From NCBI GenBank assembly GCA_018398765.1, contig JAHBMJ010000481.1:1124-46587 (forward strand): 45,464 nt of DNA. Direction: 5' to 3'. The DNA is from Chromera velia. Taxonomy: Eukaryota; Sar; Chromeraceae. Below the pieces are notes generated by a model, which was not told the DNA's origin, did no database searches, and saw only the letters and a list, made by a program, of their open reading frames with translations. Made by a program: the position numbers and the translations under genes. Within the stretch, counting starts at the first letter, position 1; each line of letters starts with the position of its first letter. Shown here one piece after another: positions 23,714 to 35,040 of the stretch.

Positions 23714-24307
23714 ATGTGGCTTAGTCGTATTGCACGGGCTGCTGCGAGTGGTGGTCTCCCAGCACCCCTCTCACGGTGCATTCCCGTGAGTGAGTTTTAC
23801 ATTGGGGGTGCGTTAGATAAATACATTTCTATTCCCAATCTGACCAGACAGCCCCTCTTGAAACGCTGGTGGCAGCACTTTTTCATCGTTGAGACAGACA
23901 AGACCATATGGACCAATGCCGTGACGATCGGGTTGATTCTGTTCTTCTCTGGTTGGTTGAGTACCCCCCCCATGGAGAAGCTCGACATGGTGTATCTGAA
24001 CGGAGAGAAATCCCGAATCCTCAACGCTTGGCACAACGAGGGCAAGCGACCCGCCCTCGCCATGGCCCTCCAAGGGGGATGGATTCGGTATTTCCTCAGG
24101 GGGCTTGATCACCCCTTCTCCTTGAACGAGAAAAAAGACGCGCTGTTCAAAATGAGAGAGAACTACCTCATTGCCAAGCACCCAGGAGTGCAGTACCCCT
24201 TCGTGTTCAGGCACTTCAACAAGGTGCAGACACCAGACGTCCTGGAAGTCCACGTCTACCCCACACCGCAGGCACACACAGACTGGAAAAATGCACCCCA
24301 CCACTGA
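23714..24307 (+). CDS. Intact 197-residue protein, probably mitochondrial inner-membrane, family not identified
   Basis: A complete ATG-to-TGA frame without introns and with no stop or shift, unlike everything around it. The N-terminus (MWLSRIARAA, Arg but no acidic residue until about residue 27) looks like a mitochondrial presequence. One membrane segment is at about residues 65-81 (IWTNAVTIGLILFFSGW). The rest is soluble and conserved-looking: LNGEKSRILNAWHNEGKRPALA, GGWIRYFLRGLDHPF and YPFVFRHFNKVQTPD. A small single-span subunit of a respiratory or ATP synthase complex would fit, but I cannot name a family. The ATG at 23714 is chosen because the presequence follows directly. It is GC-rich compared with the AT-rich elements nearby. 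Confidence 0.8.
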   Translation: MWLSRIARAAASGGLPAPLSRCIPVSEFYIGGALDKYISIPNLTRQPLLKRWWQHFFIVETDKTIWTNAVTIGLILFFSGWLSTPPMEKLDMVYLNGEKSRILNAWHNEGKRPALAMALQGGWIRYFLRGLDHPFSLNEKKDALFKMRENYLIAKHPGVQYPFVFRHFNKVQTPDVLEVHVYPTPQAHTDWKNAPHH

Positions 24308-25128
24308 TCGGATGTGCACTCCATCCGTTAGCTGAAGGGGTGTGGGGGGTGAGGGGCCGAGGAGACGAGAGTGGGCGGAGGAGACGGGAGGCTTTTCGGG
24401 TAGTGCCTTCTCCTCCTTTCCTTCTTCTGCACGAGCACTGCAGTGGAGTGATACATTCTCTTGACTTCTCTATCCTGGCAAGCAGTGCAATGTTCTTTTC
24501 CGCCTCCTCCCTTTTCACTCTGGGTGTTCTTGCGGCAGATCGGTTTTTTGTTGTATGCCGCTCGCCCTTCCTCTTTGTCTGTCTGTCTGTCTCTCTGGTG
24601 AGAGAGAAAGCCGACCTCTTTCGGGAGAGATCAAATCGAGCCTTTCTTCCTTCGGCATTTGGCAGAGGAAGCCGTGAAGACGTGAAGGTGTGGATGAGGG
24701 AGGTGACGAGAGTCGGTGAGGTCTTTTCTCATGACAGGGAGAGACAGACACTGTGTATTCAAATAAGCGTGTGATTGTACGGTCATTTCCTTACCTATCT
24801 GCAGCAATTAATTGTATGCTTGGACTGTTTTTACAACGGTTAAGCGTTTTTTGTGTCATGTGTATTCATGCACATGTCCATGTTTTCCTTTGTTGTGTCT
24901 GACCATGCATTTTGTTTCTCTTCTATACACTCTGTTTCTCTTTTTGCAACCTTGTGTGCCAGCGGCCTATGACCCCATACATGCACTCCTATCTGCATTC
25001 CGCCCCCGTCCACCAGGTGCATTGCGTGGGGGGGAGGGATAGAGCTTCCTTTCGTTCTCTTCACGCATTCATTCCCGTCTCTCCCCATCTCTCCCTCCGT
25101 GGCAGCCTAGATGGAGCGAACCAATAAG
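24308..25128. other. No recognisable gene; 3' flank of the 23714 gene
   Basis: A 144-codon frame (24340-24774) and shorter ones are present, but none shows a domain. Pyrimidine-rich runs (24400-24430, 24565-24600) are common. Confidence 0.5.
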
Positions 25129-25580
25129 TGTAGAAGAAATGGAGAAAGAAGATGGAGGATGAAAAGGAGGGAGAGGGGAAGAAGAAAGAGGAAGAAGAAT
25201 GCAGCAGGGAAAAGGGCGAAAGAGGATCGAGTGAATCAAGCGACAAAGTTTGGAAGGAATCAAAGGTGAAGACAAAATGGGGGAGAAAGGAGGGAAGGAA
25301 GAACAAGGGGGGGGAGAGGAGAAGAAAGGACGAAGTTGAGGAAGCAATGAATGAAGGAGGGAGGGAGGGGATGAAGGAAGAAGGACGAAGGAAAATCGAA
25401 GAAAGACACAAAAAGAAAAGAGAGAGAAAGAAAGAATGAAGAAATGAATGCAAGAAGAACAAATGAATGCAAGAAGAATGAGAAAGAAAGCAAGTAGAGT
25501 AGGTAAGCAAGTAAGAAGGGAAGGAATGAAAGAAAGGGCAAAAAATGGAAAGGACGCGAAAAAAAGAAAGGGCAGGCAGG
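25129..25580 (+). repeat. Polypurine tract of about 450 bp
   Basis: The plus strand is nearly all A and G, with GAAAGAAG, GGAGGGAG and GAATGAA units. Open frames in it (Lys/Glu/Arg-rich on plus, Ser/Phe/Leu-rich on minus) follow from the composition. Such tracts can form triplex DNA. Confidence 0.9.
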
Positions 25581-26258
25581 CACCAAGCAAGGACAACGAC
25601 AAGTGAAAAGGGATCTCGCTAAGCACCTTGCTGTTGTGTGCTCGTGCCCTTATGTTCTTCTGACTCTTAATTCTTCTTGACAGCGTGATTTGGTATACAC
25701 CCCTAGATACACCCATGCACTTGTTTGTGACTTCACTGATTCATTCATTCCATCATACACTCCTGCCTTCCTGGGCTCTCCCTCTCTCCCCTGCCCCCCC
25801 CTCTCCCCTGTGGGCCCCTCCCTTCTATCTGGCTGTCTGATTTCTGCTTTTTCCCCACGTCTTGAGTCTGGATGCCTCTTTAAAGTGTTTTTGAAAATCT
25901 AGTTAGAAATTTTATTTATATCTGGCTAGGCATCTGGCAAATATCCTAGCAAATATCTGGCAATTAATAAAGTTTATCACAAATTATCAATTATCAACTA
26001 TTACTAAAATCCAGACCGAGCTAGAGACCGAGATCATCCTAGGTCCAGAATTGTAAGTAAATCAAAGTCTCGTTTAAGTTAGCGTTTGAGGGACTCAGAG
26101 TAGCAGAGTGTAAGTAAAGATTTTAGGGGGAAAGGTCTATAAATAGCTAGGCCCTGCACTCCATAAATTAAAAAAAAAAAAAGAAAAAAAAGAAAGTTTC
26201 TGATCTTTTTAATTTTTATTTATTTATTTATCAACTAAAAGTCTAAAAAGTATATGGT
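25581..26258. other. No recognisable gene; flank of the retrotransposon nest
   Basis: Repeated ATCTGGC(A/T)A words occur near 25920-25970, with AT-rich sequence and poly-A up to the left LTR of element A. The target duplication of element A (ATGGT) is at 26254-26258. Confidence 0.6.
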
Positions 26259-26472
26259 TGATAAAGATTCCGTCATACTTTCAAGTTCATAGGAGAGGCC
26301 GTCTATCTTAGCTTTAGCCAGAGATATACGCTACGATGGATCGATCAGTTTCTGTATGCATTGTTATGTATTGCTACACTGCAACACTGCATCTCTGTGT
26401 ATCATGCCTCTCTATGCATGCGCGGCCCACTGCCAACGGCCCCAGAAAGCGGCCCAGGGAGAAATCCCAACA
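26259..26472 (-). repeat. 3' LTR of copia element A
   Basis: TGATAAAGATTCC...CCCAACA; pairs with 41280-41494. Confidence 0.88.
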
Positions 26473-26657
26473 ATCATCCCCTGACACGAGAGCTACTACG
26501 AGAGTCACTCTTTTGCTTTCCTCTGCATGCCTTTGCAAAATCCAAAACTTTTCTATCTCCTTTCATCTGCTTCTGTATAAACTTGGGAGTTTGACTTCCT
26601 CTGTCCCTCTCCGTCTTGTACTTCGTATGTCTGTCCGCTCTCTATCTGTCTGTCTGT

Positions 26658-27326
26658 CTATACCCACAGCACCTTTGCCTTCAAGGCTCTCAACTTTTGA
26701 TGCGCATACGCCAACAGACTATCCATGCGAGGCTCCCGTCTGGACTGTCCACTTTCCAACTGCTCCATCAGAGGAGCGCTGTCAGTGTAAACCTCAACCT
26801 CCAGAGGCTTCATCCAGAGGGCCTCAGCAAGTCGCTTCCATTGGAACAACTGCTTCACACTATCTACAAGCGCACACAACTCTGCAGAGGTGGAAGAAAT
26901 CAGTTTTCTTTTGATTCTCTTGCTCTTCTGTGCCATGAGATTCGAGAACCTCATGTTCTTGATGCTTTCCTTCTTGTCAACCAGACACGCTTCAAACCCC
27001 CCTCTCCCTTCACAGCGAGAAAGAGAATACGCAGCATCAACAAAGAGAGCAAACTTCGGATCATCTACTCCGCTGAACTGCAGGCAGTCACCCTTTTCAC
27101 GCGCGCGAATCAATGCAAGCAAAGCAGCCACAAGCTTTGAACCAGAAGGGTGAGAATCGTAACAAGAGAGCTCACTAAACAGATATGCAAGATTGGCAGT
27201 CGTGCAATAAACCCAACCAAGCACTTTCTGCATAACACTCACAAGAGATTTGTCTGTCTCCTCTTCTGCTGATGACTTAATGAGTTCAGGAGACAAAGAC
27301 TTGCGGGGAAGGTCTTCTTTTTGCAC
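26658..27326 (-). pseudogene. Copia A RNase H domain
   Basis: This is the C-terminal part of the Pol polyprotein. Hallmarks are KVLGWVYCTTANLAYL (linker after the polymerase), FVDAAYS (first catalytic Asp), SSTSAELCALVD (catalytic Glu) and YTDSAPL (Asp). It degrades the RNA strand during reverse transcription. It is in the same frame as the polymerase ORF upstream, separated only by a TAA at 27333-27335. The final stop at 26658 lies about 185 bp before the LTR. Confidence 0.88.
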
Positions 27327-27332
27327 AGGGAT

Positions 27333-28238
27333 TTATTCGAGATAAGCTTTCTGTGAGAGAGCAAAGCCTTCCTCTGTTCTCTTCACCACCATCCCTGTGT
27401 AACCCATCTTACCCCCACACTCAAAAATCTCAGGCTCATCCATTTCAAAACGCTTGCGCAGAGGCTCAAGATTATACACGGGATCATCAGAGAACACAAG
27501 CAAATCATCGACATAAACAGCCATCACAGCCTTCACGCTTCCTGCCTCTTTCTTCATAAACATGCTTTCTGAATCAGTCACTTTTTCCCATCTACACTCT
27601 CCAGCAATCCGTTTGAAGTGCTGACCATAGAGGCAAGGCGCATCTTTCAGACCATACATCGCACGCAGCAATTGACTCACCTCACCAGACATGAACCCTT
27701 CAGGTGACCCCTCAGGAACTCGGCCTGGCAGCTGCATGAACACATCATCGGAAATCGGTGCAGTCAAAAAGGCTGTGTGAACGTCTGACTTTCCTACCTT
27801 CCATCCTTTGCTCGAAGCAAACACAAAGCAGACAAGCAACGCCCACCAGGCTGCCATCCCACTGTAGGTTTCAACATTCTTTCTATCATCTTGGAAGCCC
27901 TTACATACCAATCTGGCCTTAGGGACTCTCTCTTCACCTTTCATCTTCCAGGTTAAGACCCACCGCGTCTTCATCACCCGTCTCCTTGCAAGAACTTGCA
28001 CACCCCCCACCTTAAGGACCTCATTTCTCTGAAAACTCTTCAGTTCTTCTCTCATGGCTCCATCGTGACTTCTATTTCTCACTTCCTCTTCCGTTGCCAT
28101 GATATGTCCTTTCCGAGGATTTACATGTGCTATCATAACGTCAATGACTTTCTTATTAACCGACAGACGTATGACTCTCTTTTCTTTTTCCTTCTTTTCC
28201 TTCTTCCTCTTCCTCCCATCATCCTGTGCCCCTTGCAC
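27333..28238 (-). pseudogene. Copia A reverse transcriptase
   Basis: A classic Ty1/copia polymerase: KTRWVLTWKMKG, KARLVCKGFQD, SDVHTAFLTAP (motif A Asp), LLRAMYGLKDAP and YVDDLLVF (27504-27515 encode YVDD). The catalytic residues are intact. The frame is open from about 28238 with a Lys-rich start that belongs to the linker after integrase, and it ends at a TAA that splits it from RNase H. It makes cDNA from the element RNA in virus-like particles. Confidence 0.92.
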
Positions 28239-28722
28239 TCCCTCATCTTCCTGTGCTACCTACACTCCCTTTTCTTCTCTGCTGCTGGTTGACCCACTCT
28301 CGTGAGCAAGTAGGCCAGCTGCAGCGGTTCCGCTATCAGACTTCAGAAGATTCGCTCCAAAGAGTGAATCATCATCAGGAATGTCTGGCAGAACAATCTC
28401 TTCCTCCTTCTCTGTCTCTTCAGACTCAGTAGCTGGTGCAGCGTCCCACCCCGACTGTTTTGCCTCTTCTCAATCACTCTTTACCCCCTACTGCTGGGCT
28501 CGTGCTTCCAGTTGGCTGGCTGGAAGACGCGAACCTGCAGCACTCTGAAAGAGAAGAAAAAACGGTGCAGAAACACTTGCTGGCTGACTCCCCACGATGT
28601 GCTCCAACTGACGGACAGCCGCAGTGGAAACACCATCGAAGAAAGTTGCCTGTGCACGAGAAGAAGAGAGGACAGCAACAGGGTCAGCACCCCCGATCGT
28701 ATTGGCATCAACCTCTCCATCA

Positions 28723-29336
28723 TCATCGAAAGTCGACGAAAGAGAAATCGGAAAAACGATCCACATCATTGGCAGGTGCAGCTGCCGTACCCCCAAACTC
28801 TGTAAGGTCATGGGAAACATTCAACCCATACCATTCAATCAAAGAAACACCACTCGGATGCATATGCAAAGGCTTCCACCCATGTCCATTCTCTGTCTTC
28901 ACAATCACTATCACGTAAGACTCACTCTCGACACCATAAAAAATTCCTTCCTTCCCACAAACAGGCAAGCCAGACGAGGGAAGGAGACGAGGGTCAGTCA
29001 CCATAACACGATCACCAACAGAGATGGGAGAAATGGAACGGAAAGCCTCAGAACTAAACACAAAAGAATCAGGTGACATACCAGTTGCACTGCACACACA
29101 CTGATTCAATGCATCGATCACACCATTGAAGAGCCATTTACTACAGTACCGAGGCAGATCCAAATTTGAAAGCAACTTCCAGAGGAGATGCTTAATCATG
29201 CGATTCATTCTCTCTGCCTTCCCTTGCGGCTGCGATGTGTATACAGGGCCTCTCTGATGAACGATGGTCTCCTGGTCACACACATACTCATACTAGCTTT
29301 TTTTTCCCAATAAATTCTTTTCCGTTATCTGTGCAG
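28723..29336 (-). pseudogene. Copia A integrase, C-terminal half of the catalytic core and C-terminal domain
   Basis: CTDNGKEF (about 29313-29336, second catalytic Asp) lies in a frame preceded by a TAA. A frameshift near an A-run follows, then HQRGPVYTSQPQGKAERMN with the catalytic Glu (about 29215), and the copia integrase tail (SPDSFVFSSEAF..., GDRVMVTDP). Together with 29342-29836 this is the enzyme that inserts cDNA, now broken. Confidence 0.85.
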
Positions 29337-29341
29337 ACAAT

Positions 29342-29836
29342 TTAGGGCTTTGCTTTTATTTTCAATTTCTCAGCCAATCTCTCCCACTTCCGATATGAAG
29401 CAGTCAAATGACGGGCAGCCTTTCCTTTCAAGGGAAGAATCATTTCAGACACACGGCTATACGTAGAATCGACAATCACAGAGGCAGGCTTACCATCAGG
29501 CAAAAAAAACACATCATAAATGATGCGATCATTGAATTTTTCCTTTGCCATGCCTTCTTTGCTATTCTGAGGGATTCTCTTCATGAGTGCATTCACCTCT
29601 CTGCATCGATGACATATATATCTAATCTCATCACACGCTTTCGTACTCACACGAGAAGCCAGACCTTTCTCCTTCAAAGTCGCATACAGATGAGTGCCAG
29701 TCGAGTGCCCAAAACGCTTGTGCCATATCAAAACTTCTTGCAAACTCATCTGACCTGAAGAAGGGAACTGAAGGCGCCGCGATCTCTGCAATCCCAGCCG
29801 GTGTGGCGAGCGCTCCCGCTGCTCTCCCTCCTTCAA
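29342..29836 (-). pseudogene. Copia A integrase N-terminal zinc domain and start of the catalytic core
   Basis: WHKRFGHSTGTHL (the His pair of the HHCC domain), then CHRC, followed by KFNDRIIYDVFF (first catalytic Asp) and VIVDSTYSR. It ends with a TAA just before the second catalytic Asp. Its upstream side joins the protease-side frame in phase once element D is removed. Confidence 0.88.
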
Positions 29837-29842
29837 ACTATC

Positions 29843-31229
29843 CTAGAGTATTTCATTTTGATGGAGGTGTACTAGGTTTTAGAGTAAAAATCCTTACAAA
29901 AAAACAGTTTTTAGACATTTTTTTAAATAGATTCCTAGCCCAATTTTACTAAAAAGTCATTTAAATATATAATCACATGTAAAATCTTTGGTTCGGTAAG
30001 GTTCTATTAGGTTAAGGGTAGGTTTAGGGGTCGTTGCCAATGAAGGTTCGGACACAAGGTTACAAAACCTTCATTTTAACGTTATCATCTTTTGAAACCT
30101 GCTTGAACCTGCCAATACCAGTATTAACATAGTATAAACCAGCCTCAAACTGTTTAAAACAAACTTAAAACTGATGATTTGACTCTTTAAAACTGTTATT
30201 GAGACACCTCGTCTCGGCAAGCTAGGCAGTCATGCACACGGGAAAAACATTGTTAAATTTCAATAAATTTGCGATGGAGCATTCAAGCTAGCACACAAAT
30301 GAAATCAGGGACAACAGAGAAAAGAGTGTGATGGCAATAAAAGATCGAAAGCAGAAAGGCGCTGTGGCTGTTCGAGAGAGCCCTTTTCTCAGCTTTCCTC
30401 CTTCATGTCTTCTCTGCTTAGCCCTCTGCTGTCTTGCTTGTAGCCACAGAGCCCGAGCTCTCCTCCTTCGCTCCCCTACGTCCCTCTGCTGCACTCACAC
30501 TGCTAGTGACCTTAGTCTGATTTGCGGCAACAAGATGATTGGTCCCACAGTGGCTCACAAATTTCTGGCAGCGCACGATGTTGGAGTTTGTGATCCACAT
30601 CACAAAATGACTCTCCTTGGCCAGCTTTCCAGCAAGGTCACATGGCGTACATGTCAGAACTACACATATGTAGTCACGGGTTTCTTCTTCAGATGACACA
30701 ACAGAGTTCAAACCGCTTTTACTCCATCGTACGTTAATGCCAAGAACTGATGATACATCCCTTTCTGCTGTTTTTTTCTGGTTGCATTCGGCAGTTTTGG
30801 TTAGGGGGGGGGTAACGGTGAATAACGACGAGCTTGCTCGCGCAGAAAGTCAGTTTAATGATATAATTGAGCGTAAAAGTGATGAAAAGGATGAAAACTG
30901 AAGGAGAGTTGAGTCATATGGTTTTGAAATCATATCTGTTGGTGTTAATGAAGTGATGGTTATACCAGGTTACATAAGGTTTAGGTAGGTTAAGTGTTAG
31001 GTTACATAACGATGTTTTTACTACTCTTAGAACCCTAAGTAGCAACATGATGAAAACCTTAAATAACCATTATAAATCATGATGCTACAAGTCTTTTTTT
31101 TAAGTTCGTAAAGATTTTTTTAGGTAAAGAACTACATTGAGCATACTTTTAGATGTCTAGAGTGTTTTACATACTTGAAGGGGGGGGTATAAAATTATTA
31201 TTATTTTTTTTTTTAGTGAAATACCCCAG
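29843..31229. mobile_element. hAT-like element D inserted in copia A
   Basis: AAACTATC occurs at 29835-29842 and 31230-31237, an exact 8-bp target duplication. The ends are imperfect inverted repeats: CTAGAGTATTTCATT at the left and, inverted, CTGGGGTATTTCACT at the right. Removing it restores the copia frame. An 8-bp duplication with short inverted ends is typical of hAT. The 1387-bp length and lack of a full transposase mean it is non-autonomous or a remnant. Confidence 0.75.
30418..30846 (-). CDS. Unknown ORF inside element D
   Basis: A minus-strand frame of about 140 codons, open from a TGA at about 30847 to the TAA at 30418. It includes LGINVRWSKSGLN, then CVVLTCTPCDLAG, and later CQKFVSHCGTNH. 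The Cys/His spacing suggests metal binding and might be a decayed BED-type finger of a hAT transposase, but the match is weak. No clear start codon is assigned. Confidence 0.3.
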   Translation of the reverse strand, partial: SARASSSLFTVTPPLTKTAECNQKKTAERDVSSVLGINVRWSKSGLNSVVSSEEETRDYICVVLTCTPCDLAGKLAKESHFVMWITNSNIVRCQKFVSHCGTNHLVAANQTKVTSSVSAAEGRRGAKEESSGSVATSKTAEG

Positions 31230-31237
31230 AAACTATC

Positions 31238-31840
31238 TTTCTGCAAAGAGGACGAGCCCCCATGCAATGCAGATGCATCTGTCTGACTGCTGGCATCCAC
31301 ATTCAAGAGCACACAAAAGAAGCTATTCCTCTCATTCATACCTTGCAAAGCCGCACGCCTACGCACATTCAAAACAAGAACACCTTCTCACTCATGTATA
31401 CGCACACGGAACATGCCTCCCCCTTTTTGGGGGAGTTCAACCCAAAACGGCTGATACACTTTCTGGAGACGCAAACCATTCACAGACAAAAGAGAAAGGG
31501 GAACCAACTAAGAAAACGATCCGTCAAGATGTGTTGTCTCCTCACCGCTATCGACCGTCTCCACTCCGGGGAGCTCCACGGTGACATCCTTGGAGGAACG
31601 AGAGATGCCTCCCTCAACCCCCATAAACTCCCTCTCTTCCTCTCTCACCTCCACAACATAAGACGAGACATCTCGTCCAAAGAAATGTCTGCTCGCACCT
31701 GAGTCTACTACAGGTGCTTTGTGGAAGTTTCTGCTTGCTCTTAACGCGCACTCCACCTCTTCTCCTTCATCTGCCAACGGCCCGAAGCGATTGCTCACGG
31801 CAACGCCCAGAGAAAGGACCACAGCACCTCCATACCTCAA
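31238..31840 (-). pseudogene. Copia A protease and pre-integrase linker
   Basis: The aspartic protease motif VVDSGASRHF (DSGAS at 31691-31705) is intact. The frame continues downstream toward the integrase zinc domain with several stops, reaching the element D junction. The protease cuts the Gag-Pol precursor. Confidence 0.82.
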
Positions 31841-32951
31841 GTGTGGTCACTTCTGACCCTGCTGGCCGGAGCCAGAAGAGCCGGAAGACTGGGATTCTAA
31901 GCCCGAAGACTGCTGCTGCTGCTGCTGCTGCTGGGGGGGAGGGGGACCGGACTGTCCAGGCAGAGGGACTCTGGGCTTCCCTGCCGCCTTGTCTCTGCAC
32001 TTGTTCATGAAGTGCCCCTTCCGCTAACACCAGTGGCATCTGGGTCTGCGGTCTCCGTTCTCCTTTGCGTGGTTTGCTTTCTCCCTCGGCTTCTTCTTGA
32101 TTGGGCCCTTCCTCTCGAAAGAGGCATACCAGACCTAACCAGACCATCTACTCCTCAATGACCTCCCACGAGATCTGAGTGAGGTCTGCCACCCCCATGT
32201 GAGGGTGCTGCTTCTTAATATCAGACAGAAGACCTCTCTGCTGATCAGGCATGAGTGCCTAGATCACCATCTCCTTCTTCTCCTTCACAGTCACCTCCAT
32301 ATCGATCTTCCCAGCGTCCATCGTCAGATGATCGAGACGGTTATCAATCTTCGGCCACGAGAGCTCGGTGTTCTTGGGATAATTCACTCTCCCCTTTCCA
32401 TCCCTCTTCTGGATATCCCAGGGAAAGTGGCGGACGCGTTCTCTAATTGCCAGTTGTTGGGCAAGCAGAGCGGACTCGTACTCCTCAAGCAGCTTGTCGA
32501 CAATCTGCTCAACAGGGATCTTTTTTCCCTTCCTCAGCTTCCGGATATCGGCTTTGAACTGCCGATTGCCGTTGGTGGCGTGGTTGAAGGCGAGAATGAT
32601 GTTGTCATACCATTCCTGATCCGAGTCGAAGTTGCTCCGCTTGAGATGTACACGGATGTACGGGGCCCAAAGATCTGCGAACTCCTGAATATGCTGCTTC
32701 CCCTCAAACTTGGGGACAGCAGCTATGTCCACCTTCTTTCTATGCCCAGACCTGCGGGAACGACGGCAACGTCGGCGTCTGGAGTGACTCGAGGCAGAAC
32801 TGCGTAAGTCGGAGGAAAAAGACGAGGGATCCGAAGGAGACGGCGACTTCTCAGTTGGATGTGCAGGCCCCTCTGCAGGCACAAAGGGCGCACGATCTGA
32901 TGATGCAGGAGGCTGCGAGAGTCCGGAAGGCGGTAACAAGCCTCCTCGCAC
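31841..32951 (-). pseudogene. Copia A Gag with zinc knuckle
   Basis: The open part 32259-32951 begins in a Pro/Ser-rich and Arg-rich segment and continues with a helical capsid-like region (YIRVHLKRSNFDSDQEWYDN). Downstream, 31997-32038 encodes a canonical CX2CX4HX4C knuckle (CHWC...KGHFMNKC) that binds the element RNA; a TAG (32024-32026) sits right after its second Cys. A glutamine run (CAG)n, about 31911-31931, follows, and a TGA precedes the protease. No start ATG is identified; the 5' side ends at the element B insertion. Confidence 0.75.
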
Positions 32952-33055
32952 TATTGGAGTGTATGTGGGGAGTCCTCCTGAAGGGGGAGCAGGCAGTCCC
33001 CCGGAAAAGGGAGCAGGGAGATCACCCTAGGGAGGACGAATTGGGAGGAACGCCT

Positions 33056-33514
33056 TGTGACGGTAAACGTTACCTAGAACAGACTAGAACAGTCACGTAA
33101 CAAAAATGGGTAACGTTCAAACAGTTAAACGGGAAGTCTGACCTACCGGGTCGCAGTCCTGAGTCCAGACAGGAAAATCTATTCAGCAACAACAGAGAAA
33201 TTTAAGGAGACGTCAATCTAGAATTCACTCAAACGAAGACCGCGCATTCGATCTAATACGTGGGTCTTTGATGCTTCAAACGTGACATACAGACTGATCA
33301 GACTGCCATCTGAGGATGCTCTCTATCATGAACCGACTGAGCAGACCGAGCCTTTGTACAGCCTCACTGTTCGATTAAGGAGTCAGACGCTAATGCACTC
33401 AAACATGCGATCATGCCGCTTACAATACTCTTCACTCGCGCGGATGGCTGGCGCGCTCGCAGAACGCTCGGCGCCCACCTGACGCACGCTTGGATGCATG
33501 CGTTTACTCTCACA
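33056..33514 (-). repeat. 3' LTR of copia element B
   Basis: TG...CA ends; pairs with 40542-41002; outside it is the CGCCT target duplication. Confidence 0.93.
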
Positions 33515-35040
33515 AATCATCCCCTGTCTGAACTGAACACAAACAGGAAGACAGACTAAAATAAAGAAACGCTTAACTGCAACGAAGGAACTTGGTCTGT
33601 CTGTCTGCATGCATTGACCCAGTTTTGATCCAACGAACCTTTGCTCCCAACTCCATCAAATTTTCTAAAATGTACTCCAACTCCCCCTACATTCTCGGCT
33701 CGCTTTTGCACTGTTTGGAACCAATCTGATGCATCAGCGGCTGAGAGTGAGTCACCACCACAACCGGAAGCATCTCACCCCACAACTTTCGATTCAAGTT
33801 TCGAACGAAATGAATGAATGACCAGGACATCTTCACTGCGTCTCTTATTGCAAAAAGCTCTGCAGAAGTCGTAGACCCCAGCTTTCTTCCTATCTTCCTG
33901 CTCAGTCAATACACAGTGTTGTGCTCACCAATCTCATCAAGATTGGCAAACTCTCCTTCATCAACTAACTGCATCAGATTCTCGATGCCCAGTCTACCCT
34001 CTTTCTTGTACAATTGATAAGTATCCCCCCATACCAACAGAACTGAAAGGGAGGGAACACAACGAAGAGACAGAGGACGGGAAGTCTTGAATGTATGCCA
34101 GAGAGCCTTCTCACTCGCAAGAACGGACTCATGAGACGGACGGGAATTAAAGCGGGAAAGGTGGGAAAACAGGAAGGAAAGAGAAGGTTGGGTCTTAACA
34201 GCCCACCCTAAACACCCCACATTCTTCTGCTGCTGTTCCTGCAGGGACATGTCAGTCTCTGCAGTCTTAGGCAACAGGAAATCTTTCTCAGTCAAGGGCT
34301 TCTTTACCTCTTCACTCACTCCCTTCACCATTCCCTCAATATACGTGGAATGGTCAAGCAACATATTACCAGGACGCATCCAAATGGACATGTCCACATA
34401 AGAATGAAGCTCTCCATTGTCTATTCTCTCTGGCTGGTCTGTGTCAAAAAGCTCCTGAATTTGCTTCACGTCTTCGTCAACAGAAGGAGAAAAAATGAAA
34501 AGATCATCAACATGCATAACAAGCAAAGCAACGATCTCACCCTTCTTGTTCTTTCTGACCAAAATCGACTTAGCAATCTCAATCCACCCCAGGCTGCTCA
34601 CCTTCTTCTTGAAGTAACTCGTGTAGACCTTTGGGGCATCTTTCAGGCTGTAAACAGCCCTCTGAATGAGAACGAAGACACCGGCATGGAGGCTGGAATA
34701 GACCTCTACAGGAAGGTTGGATGGAAGGCGCAGCCACACTGCGTTTTTCATGGGCACCTGCAGGAACGCAGTTGACACGTCCATTTTGGCTGCTTGCAGA
34801 CCTTTTGAGATGGCCCAGAGGAAGGCAACTCTAGCCAGACTTGCGTCTGCTATGCCAGAGTAGGTCTCAAGCACCGACCAATCATGAGAGTCTTGGAACC
34901 CTCTCGCTACGAGACGAGACTTTGTAACCCTCTTTCCCTCCTTCAACTTCCAGGTCCTCACCCACCGAAGGGTAATCGCCTTGACCCCCTTCTCCGTCTG
35001 CAGTGTCTGTGTAGAGAGATCAAATACAGAACAGAGACAC
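33515..35040 (-). pseudogene. Copia B reverse transcriptase and RNase H
   Basis: From 35040 down: VFDLSTQT, LRWVRTWKLKEGK, KSRLVARGFQD, KMDVSTAFLQVP (motif A), AVYSLKDAP and MHVDDLFIFS (HVDD at 34503-34514 instead of the usual YVDD). RNase H follows, with STTSAELFAIRDAVK (about 33835-33880) and VVVTHSQPL, where the usual Asp of TDSQ is His. The last part is broken by a stop at 33906 and a TAG-type break. The start is cut by element C at 35041. Both changed residues lie at catalytic motifs. Confidence 0.88.

Noticed and set aside
25061-25716. Open frames of up to 215 codons on the minus strand
   Set aside because: They arise from the polypurine tract; Ser/Phe/Leu-rich with no domain.
27996-28918. 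Plus-strand frames opposite the copia integrase and polymerase
   Set aside because: Shadows of the minus-strand coding region without domains of their own.
29843-31229. Element D as an intron of copia A
   Set aside because: Flanked by an exact 8-bp duplication and inverted ends, with no GT-AG borders.
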